Part shown: positions 16,495-24,534 of the stretch, one piece after another
Position numbering within the stretch: the stretch's first letter is position 1
How the letters are laid out: the number at the start of each line of letters is the position of its first letter
DNA from: Bacillus sp. NTK034
GTDB lineage: Bacteria; Bacillota; Bacilli; Bacillales; Cytobacillaceae
Length of the DNA: 64,000 bases
Assembly (NCBI RefSeq): GCF_017303275.1
Contig: NZ_JAFKOJ010000005.1
Span: 124,001 to 188,000 of the forward strand
Direction: 5' to 3'
Program-made: the position numbers and the translations under genes
Notes under the pieces: generated by a model
What the model saw: only the letters and a program-made list of their open reading frames with translations
What the model was told of the DNA's origin: nothing
Databases searched by the model: none

Positions 16495-18405
16495 TTAAGA
16501 GAATCCAGCAATTGCCTGGCTCTGCAGTTCCCTTAATGTCTTTAAGCTTAGAATTAATTCTTCTTTTTCACGGGTAGACATTCTTGTAAATGAGACAACG
16601 GAAGAGAGAGCGGCACCTGATTTTTCCTGCTGCCAGCGCTGGGTTACATACAAGGTCATAATAGTACTTACTGCTTCCTTCAAATCGTGTGCAAACTCCT
16701 TTGAGAATACCTGCCTATCCTTCAGGAAATCTATTTTTTCAAGTGGGGTGCCTGATATTTTCCCATGCATAAGGGACAGTATCTGCAAACTATGGTGATA
16801 GGGAAATAGAACCTCTTTTTTCATATCCATGCTTTTTCGATGCAGCTTGAATAGGGACCGGATCGGCTGGTCCAGGGTGGGAATGGAATGGTCCCTTTCC
16901 AGCTGTGCCAGCCGGTATAAAAAAATTCTGGACCTTTTTATCTGCTTCGCAGACTGTGCTTCAAATTTCGCATGCAGCCCTTCACTCCCCGCAATTAGCC
17001 GATAGGAGAAGAAATTTTGCGCTAATAATAAATGGTCATTTGTTGATTGAAGCATCCATGTCCGCAGCCGCTCCTCCCAATCTGCCAGTGAACCCCGCCA
17101 TTTTTGTTCACTGCACATCATGAGTCCTTTGCAGCGTGCAAAGCCAGCCGCTTCCATATTAGAAGTAATTCTTTTTCCCAGCACATCAAAAAATGCCGAG
17201 GCATCCTCTGAATGATTCTCATAAACCAGGAAATGGTCCTGATCTGTGAGCATGAACTGTTCTCCACGGCCGCTTGAGCCCATTTGATAGAAAGCAAATT
17301 CGCATGGCTGCTGCAAACCTTTTTCTACCAGTTCAGAAATAGAAAGAGCAATAATTCTGCCTGTCAGGCGATCGTATAGCTTTGTAATGATTTCAAGTAT
17401 TTTTAATATGGGAACACGGTCCCTTATTAAAGAATCAATAATGTCATAGATGCCGGTTTTGATTTGCGGAAGGCTGCCCCGGTCGGCTTTTTCAATTTTT
17501 AGAACTGTCTTCATCACATTCTCGTTTTTCTTTCTCAGCAAATCTGATAGTGTCACAATCCCCGCCACCTTGGAATCTTCCATGACAGGCAGGTGTTTGA
17601 CGCCCTTTAACAGAATCAGTGAAAGGGCGTCATAGTAATATGCAAACCTTGATATCGTGACTGGGTTTTCCGTCATAATGGTTCTTGCTTGAGATGATAA
17701 ATCTGCACCTTTAGCTGCGACTCTTTCCACTATATCTCTTTCCGTAATAATCCCTATTAAGCAATCATTATCTGCAACAAGGACCGAACTAATTTTCCTG
17801 CTATGCATTAATTTAGCGGCTTCCTGAATGGTTGCGGCCGGACCGACTGCCGCTGCCTCAGTACTCATGACATCCTGAACCCTGACCATGAATGCATCAT
17901 TTTCTCCACAATCTGTCGCGCGCTTTACCTGTTCTGCAAGTGAAGCGTAAACATCTTTCAATCTGATGGCTGCCTGCGTCAGCAAGTAATCATGAACAGA
18001 AGGGTCATCCCATCTTTTTCTCACCACTTCAAACGGAATAAACATCGCCCTTACCTCGCTGGAGGCTTTGACTTCGACCATTGACTCTGTATCAATCTGT
18101 TTGGAAACTCCAAGGAAATCGGCAAGACTGGAAAAACCAATCAATTCCCCTGCCTGGACTACTTCAAGCACTTCTTCCCGTCCATTGTGTTCATTTTTTA
18201 CCAACACCTCTGAAAGACCTTCTAAAATGAGCAGAAGGCCTTCACGCTGTTTATCTTTTTTCAGGATAATGTCATTTTTCCCATAGCGGCGGACTTCACA
18301 TAACGATAGAAGTGAAAGGGCTGTGTCAGATTCCACCCCTTGAAAAAAGGGGTGAAGCCGCACAGCCTCCAAACGGTATAGATTATACAGATTTTGATCC
18401 ATCAT
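16495..18405 (-). CDS. cNMP-binding / CBS / DUF294 nucleotidyltransferase-like protein
   Basis: A 636-residue cytoplasmic multidomain protein. In order: a cyclic-nucleotide-binding-like domain (about 15-135), two CBS domains (about 175-230 and 240-295) that sense adenine nucleotides, a DUF294 nucleotidyltransferase-like domain with GSSGRGEQ at 376-383 and TDQD at 387-390, and a helical C-terminal domain (about 480-620). It probably senses an energy or nucleotide signal and modifies a partner, perhaps the symporter. The gene overlaps the symporter by 23 nt, which implies translational coupling. Domain calls are firm; target and ligand are unknown. Confidence 0.88.
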   Translation of the reverse strand: MMDQNLYNLYRLEAVRLHPFFQGVESDTALSLLSLCEVRRYGKNDIILKKDKQREGLLLILEGLSEVLVKNEHNGREEVLEVVQAGELIGFSSLADFLGVSKQIDTESMVEVKASSEVRAMFIPFEVVRKRWDDPSVHDYLLTQAAIRLKDVYASLAEQVKRATDCGENDAFMVRVQDVMSTEAAAVGPAATIQEAAKLMHSRKISSVLVADNDCLIGIITERDIVERVAAKGADLSSQARTIMTENPVTISRFAYYYDALSLILLKGVKHLPVMEDSKVAGIVTLSDLLRKKNENVMKTVLKIEKADRGSLPQIKTGIYDIIDSLIRDRVPILKILEIITKLYDRLTGRIIALSISELVEKGLQQPCEFAFYQMGSSGRGEQFMLTDQDHFLVYENHSEDASAFFDVLGKRITSNMEAAGFARCKGLMMCSEQKWRGSLADWEERLRTWMLQSTNDHLLLAQNFFSYRLIAGSEGLHAKFEAQSAKQIKRSRIFLYRLAQLERDHSIPTLDQPIRSLFKLHRKSMDMKKEVLFPYHHSLQILSLMHGKISGTPLEKIDFLKDRQVFSKEFAHDLKEAVSTIMTLYVTQRWQQEKSGAALSSVVSFTRMSTREKEELILSLKTLRELQSQAIAGFS

Positions 18406-20059
18406 CGTTCATCCATACTTCACCATCTTTATAGACCATTTGCTCCGGATAGCGAAGATCCATAACCTCCTCCTGAATTTTTTGCGAAGGAGCAGCTGTC
18501 ATAAGAGAAACAATGATATTAGCTGCAAATGCAGCAGCAGCACCAAACACACCAGCGCCTGTATCAATGATACCCAGGATGGTAAAGCCGCCATATTTAG
18601 CAGCAAAGATATAAGCCAAAGTTACACCTAATCCGACCAGCAAGCCGGCTATGACGCCCTGTGAGTTTGAACGCTTCCACCAGACACCCAGAACAAGCGC
18701 AGGGAAGAATGTTCCTGTCGCGAGCGCGAATGCCCAGGCAACAATTTGCGTAATCGCTCCTGGAGGATTAAGTGCAATAAGGCCAGCCAAAAGAGTGGCG
18801 ATTACAATGGACCAGCGAGCAACTGAAAGACGTATCTTTTCAGTTGAATTCGGTTTTAGCACGCGGTAAAAAATATCATGGGCAAACGCAGAAGATATCG
18901 CAATCATCAAACCGCCGGCTGTTGATAATGCAGCAGCCATTGCCCCCGCTGCCACAAGACCGATGACAAACATGCCAAGATTGGCAATCTCAGGTGTTGC
19001 CATAACGACAATATCATTCGAGATAATGAGTTCATTCCATTGCAGCACGCCATCGCCATTGCCATCAGCGACTTGCAGCTTGCCTGTATCAACCCATGTT
19101 TTCGTCCAGGCAGGCAGTTCTGTAATTTTGCTGCCGGCAACCTGTGTCATTAAAATGAAACGGGAGAATGCAGCGTAGGCAGGTGCAGACAGATAAAGCA
19201 AGCCGATAAACAACAAAGCCCATGCTCCAGACCAGCGTGCGGCCTTCATCGTGGATACCGTATAAAAACGGACAATTACGTGCGGAAGTCCGGCTGTACC
19301 AGCCATCAGTGTAAACATAAGGGCTAGAAACTGCCATTTCGTTCCATTTGTAAATGGCGCAAAATATTCAGAGATTCCAAGCTGCCGGTCGAGCTCACCC
19401 ATTTTGCCTACAAGCTCTCCATATGAAAGCCATGGCGCCGGGTTTCCTGTAATTTGAAGGGACATGAATACGACTGGAATGATATAAGCGATAATCAGAA
19501 TGACATACTGAGCAACCTGTGTCCAAGTAATTCCTTTCATGCCGCCGAATGCAGCATAAAAGGCAATCAGAACGACACCGATCATAGTTCCAAGTTTCGC
19601 ATCAATTTCGAACAGGCGGCCAATAACCACTCCGGAACCGGAAAGCTGGCCAATCGAATAGGTGAAGCTGATAATGATCGTACATAGGGCTGCAATCACA
19701 CGGGCTGTGTGGCTGTCAAACCTGTCACCGATGAATTCAGGAACCGTGTAGCGGCCATATTTCCGCAGCTGTGGTGCCAATAGGAAGGTTAAGAGCAGAT
19801 ATCCGCCCGTCCAGCCCATAATATAGGCAAGACCGTCATAGCCCAGGAGCATGATCGTTCCCGCCATCCCGATAAAAGAAGCGGCACTCATCCAGTCGGC
19901 GCCTATTGCCATTCCATTAAAGACTGGCGGCACCCCGCGGCCTGCAACATAGAACTCCGATGTCTCTTTTGCCTTATTATAAATGGCTATGCCAATATAC
20001 AAAGCAAATGTAGCTAGAATAATGGATAATGAGACCAAGAATTGCGTATCCAAAGACAT
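18383..20059 (-). CDS. Sodium:solute symporter, acetate permease (ActP/VC_2705) type
   Basis: A 558-residue inner-membrane carrier of the SSS family with about 13 membrane segments; it should import acetate or another short carboxylate with Na+ or H+. The neighbours, a DUF4212 small subunit upstream and a DUF294 sensor downstream, are typical of the VC_2705 subgroup rather than classical ActP. The ATG at 20059 overlaps AAGGGGG, so the TTG two codons later is a plausible true start. A GCGGCT/AGCCGC hairpin (20116-20132) separates it from the DUF4212 gene and may tune relative expression. Confidence 0.88.
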   Translation of the reverse strand: MSLDTQFLVSLSIILATFALYIGIAIYNKAKETSEFYVAGRGVPPVFNGMAIGADWMSAASFIGMAGTIMLLGYDGLAYIMGWTGGYLLLTFLLAPQLRKYGRYTVPEFIGDRFDSHTARVIAALCTIIISFTYSIGQLSGSGVVIGRLFEIDAKLGTMIGVVLIAFYAAFGGMKGITWTQVAQYVILIIAYIIPVVFMSLQITGNPAPWLSYGELVGKMGELDRQLGISEYFAPFTNGTKWQFLALMFTLMAGTAGLPHVIVRFYTVSTMKAARWSGAWALLFIGLLYLSAPAYAAFSRFILMTQVAGSKITELPAWTKTWVDTGKLQVADGNGDGVLQWNELIISNDIVVMATPEIANLGMFVIGLVAAGAMAAALSTAGGLMIAISSAFAHDIFYRVLKPNSTEKIRLSVARWSIVIATLLAGLIALNPPGAITQIVAWAFALATGTFFPALVLGVWWKRSNSQGVIAGLLVGLGVTLAYIFAAKYGGFTILGIIDTGAGVFGAAAAFAANIIVSLMTAAPSQKIQEEVMDLRYPEQMVYKDGEVWMNDDGSKSV

Positions 20060-20141
20060 CCCCCTTTTTTACGGACAAATTTTTAATGATGCCCCTTTTA
20101 TCACTGTTTATAGCGGCGGCTTGAACAGCCGCTCATTTCTC

Positions 20142-20444
20142 TTAATGATCAAGGACTTTCCCTGAACTGATCTGTTCATTTTTGTTTTCATCAATTCCAT
20201 ATTTCCGGTCAATGGCATCCCCCATTTTGGCATTAACGAACAGCAGAATGATAAAGGTCAGTACAGCTCCCTGTGCGCCCATAAAGTAATGGAATGGAAA
20301 TCCGTTAATCGAAATATCGCTTAACGGTTCTGCAAAAAAGACAACGCCAAAAGAGGCAAGAAATCCAATAGCAAAATAAATGATCATATTCCGAGTCTTT
20401 TCGCGGAAATAACTGTCCGCTACTTTTTTATCAATTTTTTTCAA
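20142..20444 (-). CDS. DUF4212 small subunit of the symporter
   Basis: A 100-residue protein with two membrane segments (about residues 20-40 and 53-73) and charged ends. DUF4212 proteins occur directly before VC_2705-type sodium:substrate symporters and are thought to be their small subunit. It starts at TTG with GGGGGTGGAG just upstream. It is 82 nt before the symporter, in the same transcript. Assignment rests on length, topology and neighbour. Confidence 0.85.
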   Translation of the reverse strand: MKKIDKKVADSYFREKTRNMIIYFAIGFLASFGVVFFAEPLSDISINGFPFHYFMGAQGAVLTFIILLFVNAKMGDAIDRKYGIDENKNEQISSGKVLDH

Positions 20445-20590
20445 AACTCCACCCCCGGTAAAAATGATAAATTCACCACTCTTGATTCTGATTAACAGAC
20501 TTTATTATCAGGAATCACTCCTTTATTGGTTATCTGCAGCTAAATCGCTGCTATTTCACCGGATCCGTTATCCGGACCCGGACAAAACCA

Positions 20591-20773
20591 TTACCTTAAA
20601 CTGAAAATAAATTTGACTGTATCCATGAAAGGTGCGGGAACAAGAATGATTTGAACGAGGAAGTAAGCAAAGATTGATAGAAATGGAACTGCCAGGAAGA
20701 TCGGCCTTTTCTTTCTTAAAGCAAGAAAAAGGCAAATCCCTGTAATGACCATCATAGACACTAACGTAAGCAA
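20591..20773 (-). CDS. Small two-span membrane protein, first gene of the symporter operon
   Basis: A 60-residue hydrophobic protein with two likely membrane segments (about 3-20 and 27-48), split by the basic turn ALRKKRP. AAGGAGG stands 7 nt before the TTG start, so the gene is convincing despite its size. It lies between a strong sigma-A promoter and the DUF4212 gene and should be co-transcribed with it. I do not recognise a family. It could be an accessory peptide of the transporter. Confidence 0.6.
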   Translation of the reverse strand: MLTLVSMMVITGICLFLALRKKRPIFLAVPFLSIFAYFLVQIILVPAPFMDTVKFIFSLR

Positions 20774-20789
20774 TTTGGTTCCTCCTTTT

Positions 20790-20805
20790 TAGAAAGCGCT
20801 GTCAT
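20790..20805. promoter_or_regulatory. cre-like CcpA site in the symporter operon leader
   Basis: TAGAAAGCGCTGTCAT matches the catabolite-responsive element at every fixed position except the second. It lies about 80 bp downstream of the predicted transcription start and 3 bp before the ribosome site, a position that fits a transcriptional roadblock. Confidence 0.55.
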
Positions 20806-20891
20806 TTTTTTTCTGCTTTCCGCTTTAAGTTTGAAAACAGGCGACTGGGTTGTTTTCTGACTTCACTTAATTTTAAGAAAATTCATACTTC

Positions 20892-20920
20892 ATTATGTAC
20901 AAAAATCATTTCCAGGTCAA
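20892..20920 (-). promoter_or_regulatory. Sigma-A promoter of the symporter operon
   Basis: On the minus strand -35 TTGACC (20915-20920) and -10 CATAAT (20892-20897) are separated by exactly 17 bp. The leader to the first gene is about 110 nt and holds the cre-like site. Confidence 0.7.
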
Positions 20921-21060
20921 GTACATGCTGGAAATATAATTATTTTTTTTAAAAGTGACCCATTGCTCCGTTGATGCTTAAGGGTTTTATTCAATAAGCC
21001 TGGTTGGCAGAAACTTTAGGGCATTAGAGGAAAACACTATAGTGATAATAAAAACCTCGC

Positions 21061-21087
21061 AAAAAAAAAGAGCCTGTCCGGCTCTTT
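21061..21087 (-). terminator. Terminator of pcp
   Basis: AAAGAGCC and GGCTCTTT pair around a 5-nt loop (21067-21074 with 21080-21087), followed on the minus strand by six further Ts. It overlaps the pcp stop codon. Confidence 0.9.
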
Positions 21088-21691
21088 AATCCAATTCTTT
21101 GATAATAAGAGTAATGGCTTCCAGCAAATCTGCATCTGACCAGCTTGCCATGCTCTTTTTGCCTGCTGCTGCCAGTGCGTGGGAAGCAGGAATATGCACA
21201 AAACCCGCCGGTGCTTCAATGTTTGCGGATTTCAGCAGATGGAGCACGGAATACATAACGTTATTGCATAGATAAGTCCCCGCTGTGTTTGAGATTGATG
21301 CAGGAAATCCCTCTTCTTTAAGTCTATCAACCATCCGGCGGATCGGAAGGGTTGAAAAATAGCCATCGGGGCCATTTTCCTCTATCAGTTTGTCTTCAGG
21401 GGCAACTCCGCTATTGTCCGGCTCCCCATCCTGGCAATTGATTGCAATTCTTTCCGGTGTGATGGCTGTGCGGCCTGCAGCCAGTCCGAGAGAAATCACT
21501 GCATCCGGTTTTTTCTCCATTACTTCCTCTGCTATTTTCTTAGGTGCAAGATTAAAATCCACCGGCAAAAGGTGTCCCATAATTTCATAGTTTCCAACAG
21601 CTTTGCCATTCAATGCATTCACAATCTTTTCCGTCGGATTAATCGGAAAATCAAGAAAAGGTTCAAATCCGGTTAATAGCAGCTTTTTCAT
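21086..21691 (-). CDS. pcp: Pyroglutamyl-peptidase I (pyrrolidone-carboxylate peptidase)
   Basis: A 201-residue cytoplasmic cysteine peptidase (family C15) that removes N-terminal pyroglutamate from peptides. The catalytic triad is complete: Glu80 (ITPERIAIN), Cys142 (NTAGTYLCNNVMY) and His166 (GFVHIPASH). The opening LLTGFEPFLDFPINPTE is typical and the length is normal. It has its own sigma-A promoter and terminator. Nothing unusual is visible. Confidence 0.95.
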   Translation of the reverse strand: MKKLLLTGFEPFLDFPINPTEKIVNALNGKAVGNYEIMGHLLPVDFNLAPKKIAEEVMEKKPDAVISLGLAAGRTAITPERIAINCQDGEPDNSGVAPEDKLIEENGPDGYFSTLPIRRMVDRLKEEGFPASISNTAGTYLCNNVMYSVLHLLKSANIEAPAGFVHIPASHALAAAGKKSMASWSDADLLEAITLIIKELD

Positions 21692-21729
21692 ATTTTCTCC
21701 CCCTATATAACTCTTCGTTTTTTCGAAGT

Positions 21730-21758
21730 ATTATACAGGATAATGGCAGAATTGTCGA
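21730..21758 (-). promoter_or_regulatory. Sigma-A promoter of pcp
   Basis: On the minus strand -35 TCGACA (21753-21758) and -10 TATAAT (21730-21735) have 17-bp spacing. A small TTCG/CGAA stem follows in the leader. Confidence 0.65.
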
Positions 21759-21798
21759 AAAAATGTTGATTCGACAAAAATCGGGTGGTACCTGTCAC

Positions 21799-21828
21799 CA
21801 AAAAAGAGCCTGCCATTTCGGCAGACTC
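21799..21828 (-). terminator. Terminator of spoIIQ
   Basis: On the minus strand GAGTCTGCC and GGCAGGCTC pair with one wobble around a 5-nt loop, followed by TTTTTT. Confidence 0.85.
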
Positions 21829-21835
21829 CCTATTA

Positions 21836-22801
21836 TTAGGCGTCAGTTGATTCAGTTGCAGTGTCTTCTTCAACTTGGTCGTCAGTTTGACCTTCGTCTT
21901 CAGAAGTTCCAGCTGGGTCTTCTTCTGTATCAGCAGACTCGTCTTCTTCCGTATTTCCGGCATTTTCATCTGCAGGTTCTTCAGCAGAACCTTCGTCTTC
22001 CGTTTTGCCAGACTCTTCTGTTGACTTGTCCTCAGAAGGAGCAGCTTCGTCGTTTTCTTCAGTTGCACCGCTGTTTTCTTCAGCATTTGCTTTGTCAGTT
22101 GTATCTAACTCCTGTAAAGAGCTAAGCGGCTTATTGAAGTAATCAAGCGGATTGACCGGCATTCCGTCTTTGCGGATTTCAAAGTGTACATGTACGCCTG
22201 CTTCTTCATTAAACAAGCTTTCGCCTGCCTTTGCTAGAGCATCACCTTGTTCTACCTGGTCGCCAACCTTAACATTCATCTCTGTAACAGATTGATATTG
22301 TGTTACAATTCCTTTGTCATGCTCCACTTCAATAACATTGCCCAACAGTGAATCTTCTTCTACCTTGGTTACTTTTCCGCTTAATGCAGCAAGGACATCA
22401 AAAGTTTCTCCATCCTTGGTAGCAATATCAATACCTGTGTTCGGATGGTATGTGTTATTGTAAAATACTAGAGCAGCTTCCTGTTCTTCAGCCTTGCCGT
22501 CATAGTCATAGAATTGTTTTTGAATGACAGCTGAGTCTGGATCTTTGACAGGCATTACGAAGTTTTCCATTGCGCGGTTAACTTCCAATGCTGGCTCGTC
22601 GTACTTTTTGCCGGTAATATCAGTGGCTTCATAATCGTAGCTGTCAGTGTCTGTAGCGTTGTCGCTTGTCTGATACCAAAGAACACCGGTTAGAATGATT
22701 GCTGCACTTGCAATGTAGATAGCTGGGAATGCCCACCGCTTTTTCATAAAGCGTTTAAAGCTGGAATCTTGAGAAGATCGTTTCTTTTCTTCCTCTCTCA
22801 T
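21836..22801 (-). CDS. spoIIQ: Forespore engulfment protein SpoIIQ
   Basis: A 321-residue forespore membrane protein. One membrane segment lies at about residues 24-43. An M23/LytM-like domain covers about 110-220 and binds SpoIIIAH from the mother cell across the intermembrane space. Of the LytM zinc ligands, Asp125 (NTGID) and His206 of HVH (204-206) are kept, but the first His is Asn121, so the domain is probably not an active peptidase. The C-terminal 85 residues are an extreme Glu/Asp/Thr/Ser tail, making it longer than the 283-residue B. subtilis protein. GAGGTGATG precedes the ATG. Confidence 0.92.
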   Translation of the reverse strand: MREEEKKRSSQDSSFKRFMKKRWAFPAIYIASAAIILTGVLWYQTSDNATDTDSYDYEATDITGKKYDEPALEVNRAMENFVMPVKDPDSAVIQKQFYDYDGKAEEQEAALVFYNNTYHPNTGIDIATKDGETFDVLAALSGKVTKVEEDSLLGNVIEVEHDKGIVTQYQSVTEMNVKVGDQVEQGDALAKAGESLFNEEAGVHVHFEIRKDGMPVNPLDYFNKPLSSLQELDTTDKANAEENSGATEENDEAAPSEDKSTEESGKTEDEGSAEEPADENAGNTEEDESADTEEDPAGTSEDEGQTDDQVEEDTATESTDA

Positions 22802-22876
22802 TTATCATCACCTCAGCAATCAGTCTGAACAGATTGAGAGGATTATATACATTTCTAAAAAAAAATTTTTTGGGCT

Positions 22877-22906
22877 TATTTTTCGACAAAGGTTTTCGGA
22901 TTATGC
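22877..22906 (-). promoter_or_regulatory. Candidate sigma-F promoter of spoIIQ
   Basis: On the minus strand GCATA (22902-22906) is followed after 15 bp by TCGAAAAATA (22877-22886), which fits the A-rich half of the sigma-F -10 but lacks its leading GG. It lies about 75 bp before the spoIIQ start. Confidence 0.35.
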
Positions 22907-22944
22907 ATGATTTTCGTAAAAATTTTAAAAGGAGTTTCTGATAA

Positions 22945-23364
22945 ATGGTTAAGTGGATAATACGTGTGCTGCCTATCCTTTATATGGCGCTTATTTGGGT
23001 CCTGTCCAGCATGCCGGCAGATGCAGTGGTGGAGCTGCCGGATTTGGCGGTGGACCGTTTTATAAAAGAATCTATGCATCTGATTGAGTTTGGTATTTTG
23101 TATGTTCTTCTGGTTTTGGCTGCTTTAACTGCATGCAAGCTAACGCCGGGAGTCAATATTCTTTTGGCTGTTTTTGCGTGCTTCTACGGAGTTCTCGATG
23201 AGATCCATCAGTCATTTGTACCGTACCGGTCTGCTGCTGTGATTGACGCTGTTAAGGATATTACCGGTGTAGCGGTATGCTGGTATTTTATCAGCAGGGC
23301 TCTTTTTTATGGGAAGTTTGAAAGGCTTAGTAAGCTTCTTGGTTTCTTTAAAAGGGCAGCATGA
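22945..23364 (+). CDS. VanZ family membrane protein
   Basis: A 139-residue protein with three to four membrane segments and the VanZ signatures FIKESMHLIEFGILYVLL and DEIHQSFVPYRSAAVIDA. VanZ-like proteins confer low-level teicoplanin resistance in enterococci; in bacilli their role is mostly unknown. GGAG lies upstream of the ATG. It is divergent from spoIIQ, as its counterpart (ywnJ) is in B. subtilis, and converges with spoIID on a shared hairpin terminator. Confidence 0.85.
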   Translation: MVKWIIRVLPILYMALIWVLSSMPADAVVELPDLAVDRFIKESMHLIEFGILYVLLVLAALTACKLTPGVNILLAVFACFYGVLDEIHQSFVPYRSAAVIDAVKDITGVAVCWYFISRALFYGKFERLSKLLGFFKRAA

Positions 23365-23395
23365 AAGAGCTGATTCTCTATGAACCAGCTCTTTC
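23363..23395. terminator. Bidirectional terminator between the VanZ-like gene and spoIID
   Basis: GAAAGAGCTG and CAGCTCTTTC form a perfect 10-bp stem with a 13-nt loop. Weak T-rich tracts follow on both strands. Confidence 0.7.
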
Positions 23396-23397
23396 GC

Positions 23398-24429
23398 TTA
23401 TTTCTTAGCCGTGACTTTCGTCAGCAGCTGGTCGGAAGCGGCAACTTCTACCCCTTTATAATAATGGGCAACGATTTCTTTGTAGTTCTTTCCTTCAGCC
23501 GCCATGCCATTTGCACCGTATTGGCTCATGCCGACTCCATGGCCGTAGCCCTGGGTGTTGATAATGATGTTGTCACCTTTGCGTTCCCAGGTAAAGTCTG
23601 TTGATTTCAAACCCAGTTTCTCTCTGATGTCTTTTCCGCTGACTACTTTCCCGTTAATATCCACTTTTGAGACCCGCTGGCCGGCTGTTCGCTCGGTCAC
23701 GTTTCCTATCGTGCTATCATTAGGGAGTGTCACCCCCAATTTCCTTTCAAAATCCTGAACGGTGAATACCTCTCTGCCGTTAAACTTCGGAGACTGGAGG
23801 TCCCATTTGCTTTCTACACTTTTTAGGTAAGGAACGGAATTTGGCCAGATGGCCTCGGAGTTTTCAGTAAATCCATTGCTTGTTGAAAAGAAGGAAGCTG
23901 TAATCGGTGAGCCATCGAAAGTGAGGATCTGACCTCTGGTTTCGGTAACGGCTTCTCTTACCTTTTCGATTTTCCACTTATAATCTTGTTTCCATTGCTG
24001 CCTCAGTTCCTCATCATTTTTATAAACCTGATGGGTTACTGTATCGTAAACTAATGCCCCCTCAGGAAGTTCAACGCTATCTTTATTCATTAACTGCTTA
24101 ACAATAAATGTCCTTGCTGCCAATGCCTGAGCCTTCAAAGCTTCCTCTTCAAATTCAGCCGGCATTTCCGATGCTACTACTCCGACGATATACTCTTCAA
24201 GCGGAACCGTCTCCAGCTTTTTCTGTGCAAGGCGATAGACCCCTACCTCTATGGCTGGCCCTTGGGGAATTTCTGCCGCCGTCTCTTTCTTGGTCTCAGT
24301 CTGAAGCTCCTCGCCAAGCTTTCCGCTGACTTTCCCTTCTGTAAAGGGTATCACGAGCAGGGCGGGAACGATGAGCGTGACGGCAAACAACAGTGCGGCT
24401 AGTACGATGAAAGGTTTGAATTTTGTCAT
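23398..24429 (-). CDS. spoIID: Stage II sporulation protein D (lytic transglycosylase)
   Basis: A 343-residue engulfment enzyme with an N-terminal membrane anchor (about residues 7-28). SpoIID cleaves glycan strands stripped of stem peptides, as part of the DMP complex with SpoIIM and SpoIIP. The catalytic Glu88 is visible in VASEMPAEF, and the C-terminal signature is GHGVGMSQYGANGMA. In B. subtilis the gene follows murAA. Here about 9.8 kb of tricarboxylate genes separate the two. Confidence 0.95.
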   Translation of the reverse strand: MTKFKPFIVLAALLFAVTLIVPALLVIPFTEGKVSGKLGEELQTETKKETAAEIPQGPAIEVGVYRLAQKKLETVPLEEYIVGVVASEMPAEFEEEALKAQALAARTFIVKQLMNKDSVELPEGALVYDTVTHQVYKNDEELRQQWKQDYKWKIEKVREAVTETRGQILTFDGSPITASFFSTSNGFTENSEAIWPNSVPYLKSVESKWDLQSPKFNGREVFTVQDFERKLGVTLPNDSTIGNVTERTAGQRVSKVDINGKVVSGKDIREKLGLKSTDFTWERKGDNIIINTQGYGHGVGMSQYGANGMAAEGKNYKEIVAHYYKGVEVAASDQLLTKVTAKK

Positions 24430-24534
24430 GTTTTAAGCCTCCATAGCAAATAAATAATTCGAACTCATTTCATGTTTATGGCTATGGACAAGCTATTATG
24501 ACAACTTAATGAACCGGAATGCGATTTATCCAAT

